Of a stretch of 63,190 nucleotides of DNA, positions 1 to 7,995 are shown piece after piece. A program made the translations under genes and the position numbers. How positions within the stretch are numbered: position 1 is the stretch's first letter; every line of letters begins with the position of its first letter. The DNA is from an uncultured Streptococcus sp. GTDB lineage: Bacteria; Bacillota; Bacilli; Lactobacillales; Streptococcaceae. The stretch spans positions 1-63,190 of the forward strand of contig NZ_CABFMF010000080.1 in NCBI RefSeq assembly GCF_901875575.1, read 5' to 3'. The notes under the pieces were generated by a model. That model saw only the letters and a program-made list of their open reading frames with translations. It was not told the DNA's origin and ran no database searches.

Positions 1-2
1 AA

Positions 3-128
3 AATACAACTTCAGCAGCAACCGTTCTTCATGATTTACTATTTGGAGAATGGAATCAAGTGGAGAAAGAGATGCTTAAATCTGGAGAAGAAAGATTGAA
101 AGATTTAACTAATCGAAATGGTTGTTAG
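3..128 (+). CDS. C-terminal end of an unidentified protein (partial)
   Basis: The frame starting at base 3 is open from the window edge to a TAG at 126-128, giving 41 residues that end in LTNRNGC. It is rich in charged residues and looks helical (LLFGEWNQVEKEML). The protein begins outside the window and I do not recognise the family. The neighbouring frames contain early stops, so this is the likeliest coding frame, but it could also be part of decayed DNA like the sequence that follows. Confidence 0.45.
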   Translation, partial: NTTSAATVLHDLLFGEWNQVEKEMLKSGEERLKDLTNRNGC

Positions 129-175
129 AACACAAATTTTAAAGTAAAGTCTACTGATAACTTTTGTTAGTTGTT

Positions 176-229
176 TAAGGTGGCAGAAAGTCTTTAGAAT
201 AGAAAAAACGCATAGTATTAGGTGTTGAA
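176..229. repeat. Half of a small repeat related to the element at 3255-3378
   Basis: This stretch shares the pattern AAGGTGG-CA-AA, TTTTAGAA, AAAAAACG-ATAGT and AGGTGTT with the start of the element at 3255. It is cut off at 229, where an IS3-type end begins. It is probably the left half of the same miniature element, interrupted by a later insertion. The family is not identified. Confidence 0.45.
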
Positions 230-305
230 TGTACTGACCCCAAAAAGTTAGACAATTAATTTATCCGAAGGATTTAGTTCTGTATTGCACAGGGCTAAGT
301 CCTTT
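230..305 (-). pseudogene. 3' end of an IS3-family transposase plus terminal repeat (remnant)
   Basis: Read on the minus strand, 305 down to 261 encodes KGLSPVQYRTKSFG followed by a stop. This is the usual C-terminus of the IS3/IS150-group OrfB transposase. Past the stop lies the sequence GTCTAACTTTTTGGGGTCAG, typical of the terminal inverted repeat of these elements. Nothing upstream in the same frame continues the transposase, so only about 75 bp of the element is left. A related terminal repeat occurs at 51544-51590. Confidence 0.75.
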
Positions 306-311
306 TCTACT

Positions 312-485
312 TGCCTCCGTGAGCTGACCTGGTGTTCTCCCTTGTATTACGCTACCAGTATGATTCGGATTATATGTGGTGGGGAGGTGATAGGTCTGTC
401 TTTTCATCTTACCTGGTTGATAGGCTTGGCACATTTACTGACAGTCATTCCCATGTATATGTTGAATCTTAGTTATTATAGATAA
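312..485 (+). pseudogene. C-terminal fragment of a membrane protein
   Basis: The open frame ends at TAA 483-485. Its product has a hydrophobic C-terminal segment (LTWLIGLAHLLTVIPMYML) preceded by PLYYATSMIRII, which resembles the last segments of an ABC-2 type permease. The 5' end runs into the IS3 remnant, so no native start remains. It has no good ribosome binding site. I infer a truncated permease; the family is uncertain. Confidence 0.35.
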
Positions 486-490
486 CTAAA

Positions 491-529
491 CCTTTTTGTC
501 TTGTTTTTTTAAAAACAAGACAAAAAAGG
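491..529. terminator. Strong intrinsic terminator
   Basis: CCTTTTTGTCTTGTTTTT is followed at once by its near-perfect complement AAAAACAAGACAAAAAAGG, then a T-rich stretch. It closes the upstream fragment and isolates the ATPase gene at 608. Confidence 0.8.
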
Positions 530-607
530 AATTTTTTATATCATTTCTCTTTTTTTATTTATAAAAAAGTGATATAATAATGTTGAAATATTTAGGAGTT
601 ATCGAAA

Positions 608-1954
608 ATGGCAATTAAATTGAGAGAACTGACAATTGAACAAATAAAAAATGTAGATCATGGCAATATAAAGTTTTATGATAGTAATGGATACATTAAT
701 CTTTTGGGTATTTATGGTCAAAATGGATCAGGTAAAACAACAGTAGTGGACGCTATGGATATTTTAAAAACTATTATGGCAGGAAAATCTATTCCTGAAG
801 ATAGTTTTGGGATTTTCAATACGAGTGAAGAGCGTCTGCCAAAGATTTGTATAGAAATTGAGTCTGAAAATAATCTTCTACTGAGGTATGAGGCTGAGTT
901 TATTTCAGACGAATCTACAGTGGAACAGAATGTATATCTTGCACATGAAATAATATCTTATAAAGAATTTAGACCACGGACACAGTTCAAACGTTTATTT
1001 GAGTTTACAATTTTAGAACGAGATGAATCGGGTGAACTAGAAGGAAGCTTGAAGTCACGTTCCAAGTTTATAAGTAAGGATGCTATAGAAGTTTTAGCAG
1101 ATGCTGCACTAAGAGCTAAATCTTCTGTTCTTTTTTCCCAGGAATTTAAAAACCGATTAGAAAAGCAAGAAGGTAAAGAGATAGAAAAGAAAGCCTACCA
1201 GATTCTAGAAGAATTTTGTAGTCATATTCGAATTTATACCCAGCGGTATGCGAATTTGACAGGTATGGGAGCTATGCCTATCAATATTAACTATAAAAAT
1301 GAGAATCATGCTTTCCAAGGTGGACTACCTGCAATCTTAAATAAAGGAGGTACTCCTATACCGCAAGAACTTCTTACTGTGTATGAAGACACCATTCGCT
1401 ACATGAATGAAATTATTCCTGTTATTATTCCTAATTTAACCTTGAAGATGACCGTGGGGGATTCGACGATTGATTCACAAGAAAATCAATACTATAATGT
1501 AAATTTCCTTGCACAACGCAACGGAAAAACTTTTTCCTTAATTCATGAATCTGAAGGAATTAGAAAAATTATCAGTATGATTGGTTTTCTTATTGAAGTC
1601 TTCAATAAACCAGGAATTATTGCCTTTATTGATGAAATCGATTCAGGGATATTTGAATATTTATTAGGTGAATTGATGGAAATCTTCTCCAATGATGCCA
1701 GTGGACAATTGGTTTTCACTTCACATAATCTTAGAATTTTAGAAATGTTACCAACCCGCAAAATTCGTTTTTCAACGACAAATAGAGAAAATCGATATAT
1801 CACTCTAAAGGGAGTGAAGATGACGAACAACCTTCGAGACCTATATTTACGTTCTATTCAAATTGGAGGAGCAGATGAAGAGCTTTATAAAGGGCAGAGT
1901 CAATCTAAAATGCGACGTGCTCTTAGAAAGGCAGGTAAGTATATCGGTGAGTAA
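608..1954 (+). CDS. AAA/ABC-type ATPase of a two-gene putative defence module
   Basis: The protein has 448 residues. An N-terminal Walker A motif GQNGSGKTT lies at about residues 37-45. A long central region precedes a C-terminal half with an ABC-like signature (ESEGIRKI), a Walker B AFIDEID near residue 340, and a switch histidine in VFTSHNLRIL. This arrangement is that of the AAA_15/AAA_21 ATPases found in OLD, AbiL, PARIS and related anti-phage systems. The ATG follows TTAGGAGTT. The stop overlaps the next gene by 8 bp, so the two are translationally coupled and their products probably act together: the ATPase as sensor, the partner as effector. The role is inferred from the family; the ATPase call is firm. 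Confidence 0.85.
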   Translation: MAIKLRELTIEQIKNVDHGNIKFYDSNGYINLLGIYGQNGSGKTTVVDAMDILKTIMAGKSIPEDSFGIFNTSEERLPKICIEIESENNLLLRYEAEFISDESTVEQNVYLAHEIISYKEFRPRTQFKRLFEFTILERDESGELEGSLKSRSKFISKDAIEVLADAALRAKSSVLFSQEFKNRLEKQEGKEIEKKAYQILEEFCSHIRIYTQRYANLTGMGAMPININYKNENHAFQGGLPAILNKGGTPIPQELLTVYEDTIRYMNEIIPVIIPNLTLKMTVGDSTIDSQENQYYNVNFLAQRNGKTFSLIHESEGIRKIISMIGFLIEVFNKPGIIAFIDEIDSGIFEYLLGELMEIFSNDASGQLVFTSHNLRILEMLPTRKIRFSTTNRENRYITLKGVKMTNNLRDLYLRSIQIGGADEELYKGQSQSKMRRALRKAGKYIGE

Positions 1955-2699
1955 AAAAGAAGAAAAGGTTTTCTTGATTTTTGTTGAAGGAAGTACGGAT
2001 GCGGACTGCCTGGATTCAATTGTAGATGAATTTAAACAGAAATTAAATTTATCTGATATTACGATAGATATCCAAAATGGAGATATTTTTACTTCGAGTG
2101 AAAATGAAAGGAAAAATGGAACTACGATTTTAAAAGACCAATTACTTAGTTATCTAAGAAAGAGCAAATTATCTGCCTCACAGATTGTTCATGTTGCTTT
2201 TGTAACAGATACTGATGGTGTATTTATAAATCCTAACGACTATAGCATTGATGCTAGTGTCAATGCTTTTAAATATGATTTGGTAAATAAAAAAATTCTC
2301 TTTGAAAATGCAGCTAAAAGAGATAGCGTTCAAAGAATTCGGCAGAAGAAAGCCAGAAAATTAGTATCTGTTATTAAGGAATTGCCTGAAAGTTCATTGA
2401 CAGTGAAGAAAAAGTCCATTACATATTCCGTTCATTTTAATTCTATCAATCTTGAACATGTGTTGTTTGATAAGATTTTACCTAGCGAATCCAAAACAGT
2501 AGCAGTAGATAATTTATTGGATGATATAGATAATGATCCTTACCAGATGATTGCTATTTTTGAGAGAAAAGCCTTGGGGGAGAATTATATGGATTCTTGG
2601 CAACAGATACGTAGATTAGAGATGAATCAGGGTTATACGAATTTGCATATTCTGTTTAAAATATTAGATAGCTTTGAAAAAAATATGGAAGTAGATTAA
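1947..2699 (+). CDS. Toprim-like/DUF4435-like partner protein, putative effector nuclease
   Basis: I choose GTG at 1947 (VSKKEEKVF) because it overlaps the upstream stop and sits after the purine-rich AGAAAGGCAGG. The longer reading from 1863 lies wholly inside the ATPase gene. The 250-residue product begins with FLIFVEGSTDADCL, and VAFVTDTDGVF follows about 80 residues later. An acidic E-G-x-x-D motif followed by D-x-D is the signature of Toprim metal-binding folds, as in OLD nucleases and the DUF4435 protein of PARIS. The rest is lysine-rich and unfamiliar. By context it would be the effector switched on by the ATPase. The Toprim call rests on motifs only. Confidence 0.6.
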   Translation: MSKKEEKVFLIFVEGSTDADCLDSIVDEFKQKLNLSDITIDIQNGDIFTSSENERKNGTTILKDQLLSYLRKSKLSASQIVHVAFVTDTDGVFINPNDYSIDASVNAFKYDLVNKKILFENAAKRDSVQRIRQKKARKLVSVIKELPESSLTVKKKSITYSVHFNSINLEHVLFDKILPSESKTVAVDNLLDDIDNDPYQMIAIFERKALGENYMDSWQQIRRLEMNQGYTNLHILFKILDSFEKNMEVD

Positions 2700-2815
2700 T
2701 TTTGACTAGGAATTGAAGTAATTTAATCACTCATAAGAGGTCAAATTTCAAGTTTAAGTAAGCCAGCAACAAGTCTTCTCTAGGTGACTTCTAGTTCAAA
2801 CATTTTTAGGATAGT

Positions 2816-3250
2816 AATTAATCAAATTTTCAATGAAGTAGATATATTCCTTAGAAAATACATTATACAAGCGGTTGAATTCGTTCCATTATCTACCGTG
2901 ATGGAACGAATTTGATGTTGTTTTAAGATGAGTTTTAGAGTCTGATTGACCGCCTCAGCGCTTTTATTTCGAATCAATGGGATGATTTGATGCCTGCTCT
3001 TTCGATCCGTTAAGACAAGCAAACAGTAGTTTTTCTCTCTTGTAAGTAGAACGGTATCAATCTCATAATGTTCATTCTCCAATCGCAGATTGATAGCTTC
3101 AGGACGCTATTCGATAGATTTACCAGCGGATTTAAAGTTCTGACTAGCTTGTTTCTTGTTTGCTTTTCCTTTTCTAGGATAAAGCAGATCCTGTTTCGTT
3201 AGCCCCAATTTTCCATGATGAATCCAGTAGTAGATGGTAGAAATACTCAT
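2816..3250 (-). pseudogene. IS30-family transposase remnant (internal stop and frameshift)
   Basis: On the minus strand the frame from ATG at 3250 reads STIYYWIHHGKLGL, then meets an in-frame TAG just before RPEAINLRLENEHYEIDTV. The DDE-type core follows (EIDTVLLT, LTDRKSRHQ, ITVDNGT). Near 2885 a one-base shift is needed to continue as EFNRLYNVFSKEYIYF. These are the IS30 catalytic-domain motifs with both ends missing, so the gene is dead. It abuts the miniature repeat at 3255. Confidence 0.85.
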
Positions 3251-3254
3251 TTAA

Positions 3255-3378
3255 GGTGGGCAAAATTTTTTAGAACCAAAAAACGTATAGTCTCAGGTGT
3301 TAAAAAAACTTGATATTATGCGTTTTCTTGTGGGAAGATTTACTCCATTTTCTTCAGGAATTGATATTTTGCCCAGCC
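3255..3378. mobile_element. Miniature inverted-repeat element (~120 bp)
   Basis: A perfect 10-bp terminal inverted repeat, TGGGCAAAAT at 3257-3266 and ATTTTGCCCA at 3366-3375, bounds a segment with a second internal inverted repeat (AAAACGTATAGT near 3282 against ATTATGCGTTTT near 3318). It holds no open frame. The form is that of a MITE derived from an insertion sequence. A partial related copy sits at 176-229, on the other side of the ATPase/Toprim pair. Confidence 0.6.
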
Positions 3379-3555
3379 TCAAAAGTTCCAATCAATCTCA
3401 ATAACTCAGAAAAAAGAAGACTGACAAAATATGACTACTTTAAGACAAAACTTGAATTTGCTATCAAACTCTAGCATATGGAGGAAGAAATCAAAATTAA
3501 TGGCTAGGTAATTACGGATATAAAGTTGTAAGACTTGAAATTTTATTTCATAGAC
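3379..3555 (+). other. Non-coding stretch with decayed coding sequence
   Basis: One plus-strand frame reads KYDYFKTKLEFAIKL, stop, HMEEEIKING, stop, VITDIKL. This looks like an eroded gene with two stops, but it is too short to identify. Nothing else is evident here. Confidence 0.25.
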
Positions 3556-3954
3556 TTAATCACTATTATCCTTCTTAAATTCATAGATCGCTTCCAAGTA
3601 AAAATGAATTTTTTCTTTAATATATTTTAATGATTTATTATTAGTTATGTCTATAACACCAAACACACTATAGTGGTTTCGGTAAAGCTCATCATAATCA
3701 ATCTGACTGCCTATGATGATAACTTCTGATTTTTTTGAACTAAATTGGATAGATTTTAAATAGAGTTTCATTTTTTTAGATGTTAGAGCCCCTGATTTTA
3801 TGATAAAATAAGTAGAAGATTTATATTTGTAGTTAATCTTATGTCCTTGTAAAATTTTTGTATTTTTGAATGTTTTTTTTAAGAAATAATATTTTAAATA
3901 CAGAGATAAAATATAGCCAAATAAAGAGTAGTGTAAAATTTGAATTGCCTTCAT
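3556..3954 (-). CDS. Small basic protein divergent from blpS (BlpT-like position)
   Basis: The protein has 132 residues, is rich in Lys and Tyr, and has a hydrophobic N-terminus (LHYSLFGYILSLYLKYYFL). The ATG at 3954 follows GAAAGG on the minus strand. It is transcribed away from blpS, and the blpR-type direct repeats at 4064-4095 lie in the gap. In pneumococcus a gene called blpT lies next to blpS; position and size suggest a counterpart, but I cannot confirm homology from sequence. No catalytic motif is visible. Confidence 0.55.
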   Translation of the reverse strand: MKAIQILHYSLFGYILSLYLKYYFLKKTFKNTKILQGHKINYKYKSSTYFIIKSGALTSKKMKLYLKSIQFSSKKSEVIIIGSQIDYDELYRNHYSVFGVIDITNNKSLKYIKEKIHFYLEAIYEFKKDNSD

Positions 3955-4063
3955 AGCTTTCCTTTCATTAGAAATTAGTTTATCAAATGAAGAAAGATTA
4001 ATATTATTGAGATACTAAAAAGTATCTATTTTATCATGAAATGTCTAAATTAAGAAAATTTTT

Positions 4064-4130
4064 ACCATTTGAGATAGTATAGAAACCATTTGAGATTTTT
4101 ATAATTTAATTTCCATCATTCTGATAAGAT
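4064..4130 (+). promoter_or_regulatory. BlpR-type direct repeat and promoter of blpSRH
   Basis: Two identical copies of ACCATTTGAGA start at 4064 and 4085, exactly 21 bp apart, about two helical turns. A -10-like TAAGAT at 4125-4130 begins 30 bp after the second copy ends. This is the layout expected for LytTR-family regulators such as BlpR and ComE, which bind paired direct repeats, and it predicts that the regulatory operon controls itself. Confidence 0.75.
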
Positions 4131-4154
4131 TAAACTAATAGAAGGAGGCTAAAT

Positions 4155-4487
4155 ATGAAAGACTACATTTTATATCAAGATAGAGCTATCGTAAAGGTAC
4201 CACTCTCTAAAATTTATTATGTTACAACTCACCCAACAAAAGCTCATGCTGTTCTTTTTGTAACAGCCGAAGGGAATTTTGAAGCTTCAACCTCACTAGC
4301 TAAAATCGAAGAGGAAAGTACAGAAGAACTTATTAGATGCCATAGAAAGTTTCTTGTAAATAAAGATAAAATAGCAGGATTTAATCATGAGACAAGAACG
4401 ATTATGTTTATGGATGATAGAGTATCAGACATCGCTTGTTCTAGAAGACACTTTACAATATTAAAAAATCAGTGGAAAAATATATAG
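4155..4487 (+). CDS. blpS: BlpS-like LytTR DNA-binding protein
   Basis: These 110 residues form essentially a lone LytTR domain: no receiver, with the conserved core from VPLSKIYYVTTHP through IRCHRKFLVNKDKI to the basic end. The first ATG has a strong AGAAGGAGG site. It is the first gene of a blpS-blpR-blpH operon; the next gene starts 11 bp later. A LytTR-only protein could compete with or modulate BlpR at the paired repeats, as suggested for BlpS in pneumococcus. Confidence 0.85.
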   Translation: MKDYILYQDRAIVKVPLSKIYYVTTHPTKAHAVLFVTAEGNFEASTSLAKIEEESTEELIRCHRKFLVNKDKIAGFNHETRTIMFMDDRVSDIACSRRHFTILKNQWKNI

Positions 4488-4497
4488 GAGTGAAGTA

Positions 4498-5238
4498 GTG
4501 AATATTTTTATACTAGAAGATAATTTTTTACAACAGACTAGAATTGAAAATATTGTCAAAAAAATTTTGGTGGATAATAAGATTGAGTATAGGCATTTTG
4601 AGGTTTATGGAAAACCTCAACAGCTTTTAGAGGACATTTCAGAGAGAGGAAATCATCAATTATTTTTACTTGATATCGAAATAAAAGATGATGACAAAAG
4701 AGGATTAGACGTTGCTAGAGAAATTAGAAAACTTGATTCTCAAGCAGTGATTGCTTTTGTAACATCACATTCTGAGTTTATGCCTGTATCTTTTGAATAT
4801 TTAGTATCAGCTATTGATTTCATTGATAAAGAATTACCTGAACTATTATTTATCAAACGAATTGAAAATGTTATTTCAAGTGTTAGCGATAATCAAGGAA
4901 GAACAGTATCTGAGGACTCTTTTATATTTACAGGATCCAAAGCTCAAATTCAAGTCCCTTTTAAAGATTTATTGTATATTGAAACATCAACAATTGCTCA
5001 TAAGTTGACTCTCTATTCCAAACGAGACATAGTTGAATTTTATGGACAATTGTCAGATATTCTTAAACAGGAACCACGTTTATTTCAATGTCATAGATCA
5101 TTTATCGTAAATCCTTATAATATATCTTTAATTGATAAAGAAAATCGGTTAGTTCATTTTCAGAACGGGTCCTCTTGTATTGTCTCTAGATTAAAAATTC
5201 GTCCACTTATGAAAGCTATCGAAAGACTTCATGACTAA
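4498..5238 (+). CDS. blpR: BlpR-like response regulator (receiver + LytTR)
   Basis: The protein has 246 residues. The receiver domain covers residues 1-125, with acidic ED near the start, the phospho-acceptor Asp in LFLLDIE at residue 59, and conserved FVTSHSE. The LytTR domain occupies about residues 140-246, ending RLKIRPLMKAIERL. The start is GTG at 4498 with AGGAG upstream; no ATG fits better. It belongs to the AgrA/ComE/BlpR class and is expected to activate the bacteriocin promoters and its own operon through the direct repeats seen at 4064 and 6810. Confidence 0.9.
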   Translation: MNIFILEDNFLQQTRIENIVKKILVDNKIEYRHFEVYGKPQQLLEDISERGNHQLFLLDIEIKDDDKRGLDVAREIRKLDSQAVIAFVTSHSEFMPVSFEYLVSAIDFIDKELPELLFIKRIENVISSVSDNQGRTVSEDSFIFTGSKAQIQVPFKDLLYIETSTIAHKLTLYSKRDIVEFYGQLSDILKQEPRLFQCHRSFIVNPYNISLIDKENRLVHFQNGSSCIVSRLKIRPLMKAIERLHD

Positions 5239-5248
5239 GGAGATTTAG

Positions 5249-6574
5249 ATGATATTTTTTCTAAATATTATAGGTGTTTTTCTATTGTTATGTATCCATA
5301 CTAAGGTTGTAGGTGAGAAATTAAATCTAAAAAAAGTAGTAATGTCCATTATTCTGTTCCATCCTTTATCATTCCTATTTATTGTTTTATTTAAATCAAC
5401 TGAATTTTACTTTCTTGGGTCATTATTGATTTATCCTACTTTTTTTATCTTGTATACTTTGTCTATTGGTGAATTAAGAAGTAAGGTCTCTTTATTACTT
5501 TTTTACTCATTATTTCCACTTGGATTTTGGGATGTCATCAGAAATTTTTTAGGTTACTTTATAATTTCTAAGATTCCAATATTGTATAGACTATATGAAA
5601 CTAATCTAGGAACAATGATTTTCTCTTTATTAGCTGAAATTATTGTGTTTTTTCTTATTAGTCTCTTTCGATATAATTTTAGTCATTTAAAAATAAAGAA
5701 TTTGGATAGAAAGACAAAATTTATTTTAATTACTGCGGATATTTTAATGCTAGCCTATTTTATCTTACCATCTTATATAAACTACAGTGATAAAGTAAGT
5801 TGGGATAGAATGTTGGATTATAAAGAATTATGGACAGCAGTTTACTTTTTATTGTTTATTTGTTTTGTTAATCTCTTGGATAGAAGATTACTTCAAGAAC
5901 TACAGGAGAAAGTCGTTCTACAAAAAGAAATTCAATTGCAAAATCTTAGTAATTATAGTCAACAAGTTGAGGGGCTGTATCAAGAAATTAGAAGCTTTAG
6001 ACATGATTATGCTAATATTTTATCGAGCTTAAAAATAGGTATAGATCAAAAAGATATTAATCTGGTTTCTCAAGTTTATGATAGTGTTTTGAAAAATTCT
6101 GGTGAAAAATTAAAAGGCAAGCGTTTTGATGTAGCACATCTAAGAAATATCAATGATTTGGCGCTAAAGAGTTTACTATTATCTAAGTTATCAGAGGCCC
6201 AAAACTTATCTGTTCCAGTTTCCCTGGAGATCAGTGAACGGTTCTCTATAAAAAATATGGAACAAATTGACTTCTTAACAATTACTTCTATCTTGTTAGA
6301 TAATGCTATAGAGTCCTCAGCAGAAGGAGGAATAGCAGTTTGTTTCCTTGAAGATACAGAATGGAATAAATTAGTCATGATTGTAAAAAATTCTACTTTA
6401 GAAAGAGAGATAGAATTGAGAGATATATTCAAGCGTGATAATTCTTCAAAAGGAGAAGGTCGGGGTATAGGCTTGGCCAATGTTCGGAGAATTTTAAAAT
6501 CTTATCCAAATGTATGTTTGAAAACCACAAGTAAAAATTATATCTTTACACAGATCTTGGAAATAGAACTTTAA
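5249..6574 (+). CDS. blpH: BlpH-like sensor histidine kinase
   Basis: This 441-residue membrane kinase of the HPK10 class has about six hydrophobic segments in the first 215 residues (peptide-pheromone sensor). A dimerisation helix with FRHDYANI supplies the phospho-histidine near residue 250. An ATPase domain follows, with the N box ILLDNAIESS and the G box RGIGLANV. It ends in a stop with a terminator right after. In pneumococcus BlpH senses the peptide BlpC; here no blpC and no blpAB exporter follow, so its signal must come from elsewhere in the genome or from other strains. Confidence 0.9.
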   Translation: MIFFLNIIGVFLLLCIHTKVVGEKLNLKKVVMSIILFHPLSFLFIVLFKSTEFYFLGSLLIYPTFFILYTLSIGELRSKVSLLLFYSLFPLGFWDVIRNFLGYFIISKIPILYRLYETNLGTMIFSLLAEIIVFFLISLFRYNFSHLKIKNLDRKTKFILITADILMLAYFILPSYINYSDKVSWDRMLDYKELWTAVYFLLFICFVNLLDRRLLQELQEKVVLQKEIQLQNLSNYSQQVEGLYQEIRSFRHDYANILSSLKIGIDQKDINLVSQVYDSVLKNSGEKLKGKRFDVAHLRNINDLALKSLLLSKLSEAQNLSVPVSLEISERFSIKNMEQIDFLTITSILLDNAIESSAEGGIAVCFLEDTEWNKLVMIVKNSTLEREIELRDIFKRDNSSKGEGRGIGLANVRRILKSYPNVCLKTTSKNYIFTQILEIEL

Positions 6575-6578
6575 AAGA

Positions 6579-6629
6579 GTCGCCATTCTTAGGATATTCT
6601 ATAGAATATTTTAAGGGGGACTTTTTTGT
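6579..6629 (+). terminator. Terminator after blpH
   Basis: A long imperfect hairpin (AGTCGCC against GGGGACT, with inner ATATTC/GAATAT) is followed by TTTTTT. It lies 5 bp past the blpH stop. Confidence 0.65.
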
Positions 6630-6809
6630 TATGACTTTATATACATTATTTTTTAGCTAGTTCCTGTAAATGAGTTAGGAAATAGTCATAACAATAAAAC
6701 TGGGCAAAAAAGCTAGAGTGACGACTTTACAATATCTAGCAGCGATTTGTGGAATAAATTTTAAAATGGTTTATTTTTAATCTTGAAAGGTTATAAATCA
6801 TGAAAAAAT
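6630..6809. other. Gene-free spacer with an inverted repeat and a coding remnant
   Basis: TGTTATGACT near 6628 and AGTCATAACA near 6683 form a perfect 10-bp inverted repeat around about 45 bp. Just after it a short frame reads RVTTLQYLAAICGINFKMVYF then stop, resembling the tail of an HTH-type regulator. A blpC pheromone gene would be expected here by synteny; I found no double-glycine peptide between blpH and 6936. Confidence 0.4.
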
Positions 6810-6876
6810 ACGTTTCGTGATGAAAAAAGTACATTTAAAGACTTTGAGGTAAAAATTTCTTTTTTCCTGCTATAAT
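6810..6876 (+). promoter_or_regulatory. BlpR-type promoter of the first bacteriocin cluster
   Basis: Degenerate repeats ACGTTTCGTGA at 6810 and ACATTTAAAGA at 6831 lie 21 bp apart, and a perfect TATAAT begins at 6871, 30 bp after the second repeat. The geometry is identical to that before blpS. The leader then has TTGTC (6881) and GACAA (6899) able to form a small hairpin, which is repeated at the 8036 promoter. Confidence 0.7.
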
Positions 6877-6935
6877 GAACTTGTCAAAATTGCAATCCGA
6901 CAAAAATAATAAAAATTAATATGGAGGTATTCCCC

Positions 6936-7145
6936 ATGGAAACAAAGACAACGATTCAATTTGATGTTTTGGATACCCAAATGTTGGCTAGTATTGAGGG
7001 AGGAACAGCTAGTGAAGGGGAAGTTTGCACATTAGCAGGAGCAATGATTGGTAGTTTGGTTGCACCAAGATCTGGAACTTAGGCTGGAGGTGTTTTATGA
7101 GCACAATATTGCACAGCTATATGGGCTATCGCTAGATTTTTATAG
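6936..7145 (+). pseudogene. Double-glycine bacteriocin gene with two in-frame stops
   Basis: ATG at 6936 follows GGAGG. The leader METKTTIQFDVLDTQM ends in SIEGG, the ABC-exporter cleavage site, and is followed by a small-residue-rich peptide (CTLAGAMIGSLVAP). TAG at 7080 stops it at 48 residues, but the frame goes on as AGGVL, TGA at 7098, then AQYCTAIWAIARFL and a final TAG at 7143. Without the two stops it would be about 67 residues, the usual length for Blp bacteriocins. It is most likely an inactivated class IIb peptide gene; a 48-residue product could still be made. Confidence 0.75.
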
Positions 7146-7160
7146 AAAAGGGGTTAGTTG

Positions 7161-7553
7161 ATGGAAAGTGGTGAATTTAGGCTAATTTTAGCTCTTTTTA
7201 TATCTTTTTTTATAATAGGTGCGATTGGAATAGTTCTAAATGTTCCAATAAGCGAAGTTTTAGTTCTTTCTGTAGGTAGTGTGTTTTTTGAGTTGCTAAT
7301 TCACTTATTAACGCATAATAAGAAGAGAGGAAACATCAGTTTTGAACTATGCTTTAATCGATACAAGCAATTTATTAAAAAGATTTTAGCACCTACATTT
7401 TTTCTGTTACTATTATCAATTATTTTTGTCGTTATAGATGGTTATAAGTCGTCATCTGTATTATTTTATACTCATATATTTGTAGTATTATTCACAGTAG
7501 GATACATTATTTCCTCGAATAATATCGAATTACATATTTCAAAAAAAGAATGA
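7161..7553 (+). CDS. Four-helix membrane protein, putative bacteriocin immunity or accessory
   Basis: The product has 130 residues with about four transmembrane segments (LILALFISFFIIGAIGI; EVLVLSVGSVFFELLIHLL; ILAPTFFLLLLSIIFVVI; YTHIFVVLFTVGYII) and a charged tail. I take ATG at 7161 after AAAGGGG rather than the TTG just before it. It lies 15 bp after the decayed bacteriocin frame, so it is probably from the same transcript. Immunity proteins for two-peptide bacteriocins are often small polytopic membrane proteins; function is inferred from position only. Confidence 0.6.
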   Translation: MESGEFRLILALFISFFIIGAIGIVLNVPISEVLVLSVGSVFFELLIHLLTHNKKRGNISFELCFNRYKQFIKKILAPTFFLLLLSIIFVVIDGYKSSSVLFYTHIFVVLFTVGYIISSNNIELHISKKE

Positions 7554-7643
7554 GTTAGCGTTTTACTTATAGTATATAATAATAAATTATTTTGAGACAT
7601 AGTAGTAAAGTGATTGAGCTATAGATATGATGAGGATGGAAAT

Positions 7644-7880
7644 ATGGAGATTGTTATAATGAACATAGTTAATTATCTCTTGCTAAAGATTGAATGGATA
7701 GTAAGTAATATCTTTATAAAAATGAGCATACTTTGGATGCTTATTTGGTTTCTATACTATTTAAAGAGTGATTTAGCAATGTATTTCTTGTTTTTTGGAA
7801 ATGGCTTTTTATTATTGCTATTAATTTTTCGATTTGCACTGTATCAAATTAAACTAGTAATGCAGAATGATATTAACTAA
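7644..7880 (+). CDS. Small membrane protein, putative immunity
   Basis: The product has 78 residues from ATG 7644 after GATGAGGATGG. Its hydrophobic segments (MSILWMLIWFLYYL and MYFLFFGNGFLLLLLIFRF) make it a two- or three-helix membrane protein with a polar tail. It has no recognised family. It stands alone in the bacteriocin region after the 130-residue membrane protein and before the next blp-type promoter. Immunity is the contextual guess. Confidence 0.5.
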   Translation: MEIVIMNIVNYLLLKIEWIVSNIFIKMSILWMLIWFLYYLKSDLAMYFLFFGNGFLLLLLIFRFALYQIKLVMQNDIN

Positions 7881-7995
7881 TTATGTCTAAATCATATTTT
7901 GGGTAATCAGATTATAATCATTCTGGACTTTTTCAAGACTTTTTGATAACTCCGATAATGTGTCTATTTAAATTTGAAAATAAGTGGAGTTAGCA

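Noticed and set aside
285..485. 66-residue open frame as an intact gene
   Set aside because: Its first part is antisense to the IS3 transposase end and it has no ribosome site; only the C-terminal piece looks like old coding sequence.
1863..1946. Longer start for the Toprim-like protein
   Set aside because: These 28 codons lie entirely inside the ATPase gene; GTG at 1947 at the stop overlap is better placed.
6630..6935. blpC pheromone gene in the gap after blpH
   Set aside because: No open frame with a double-glycine leader is present on either strand in this gap.
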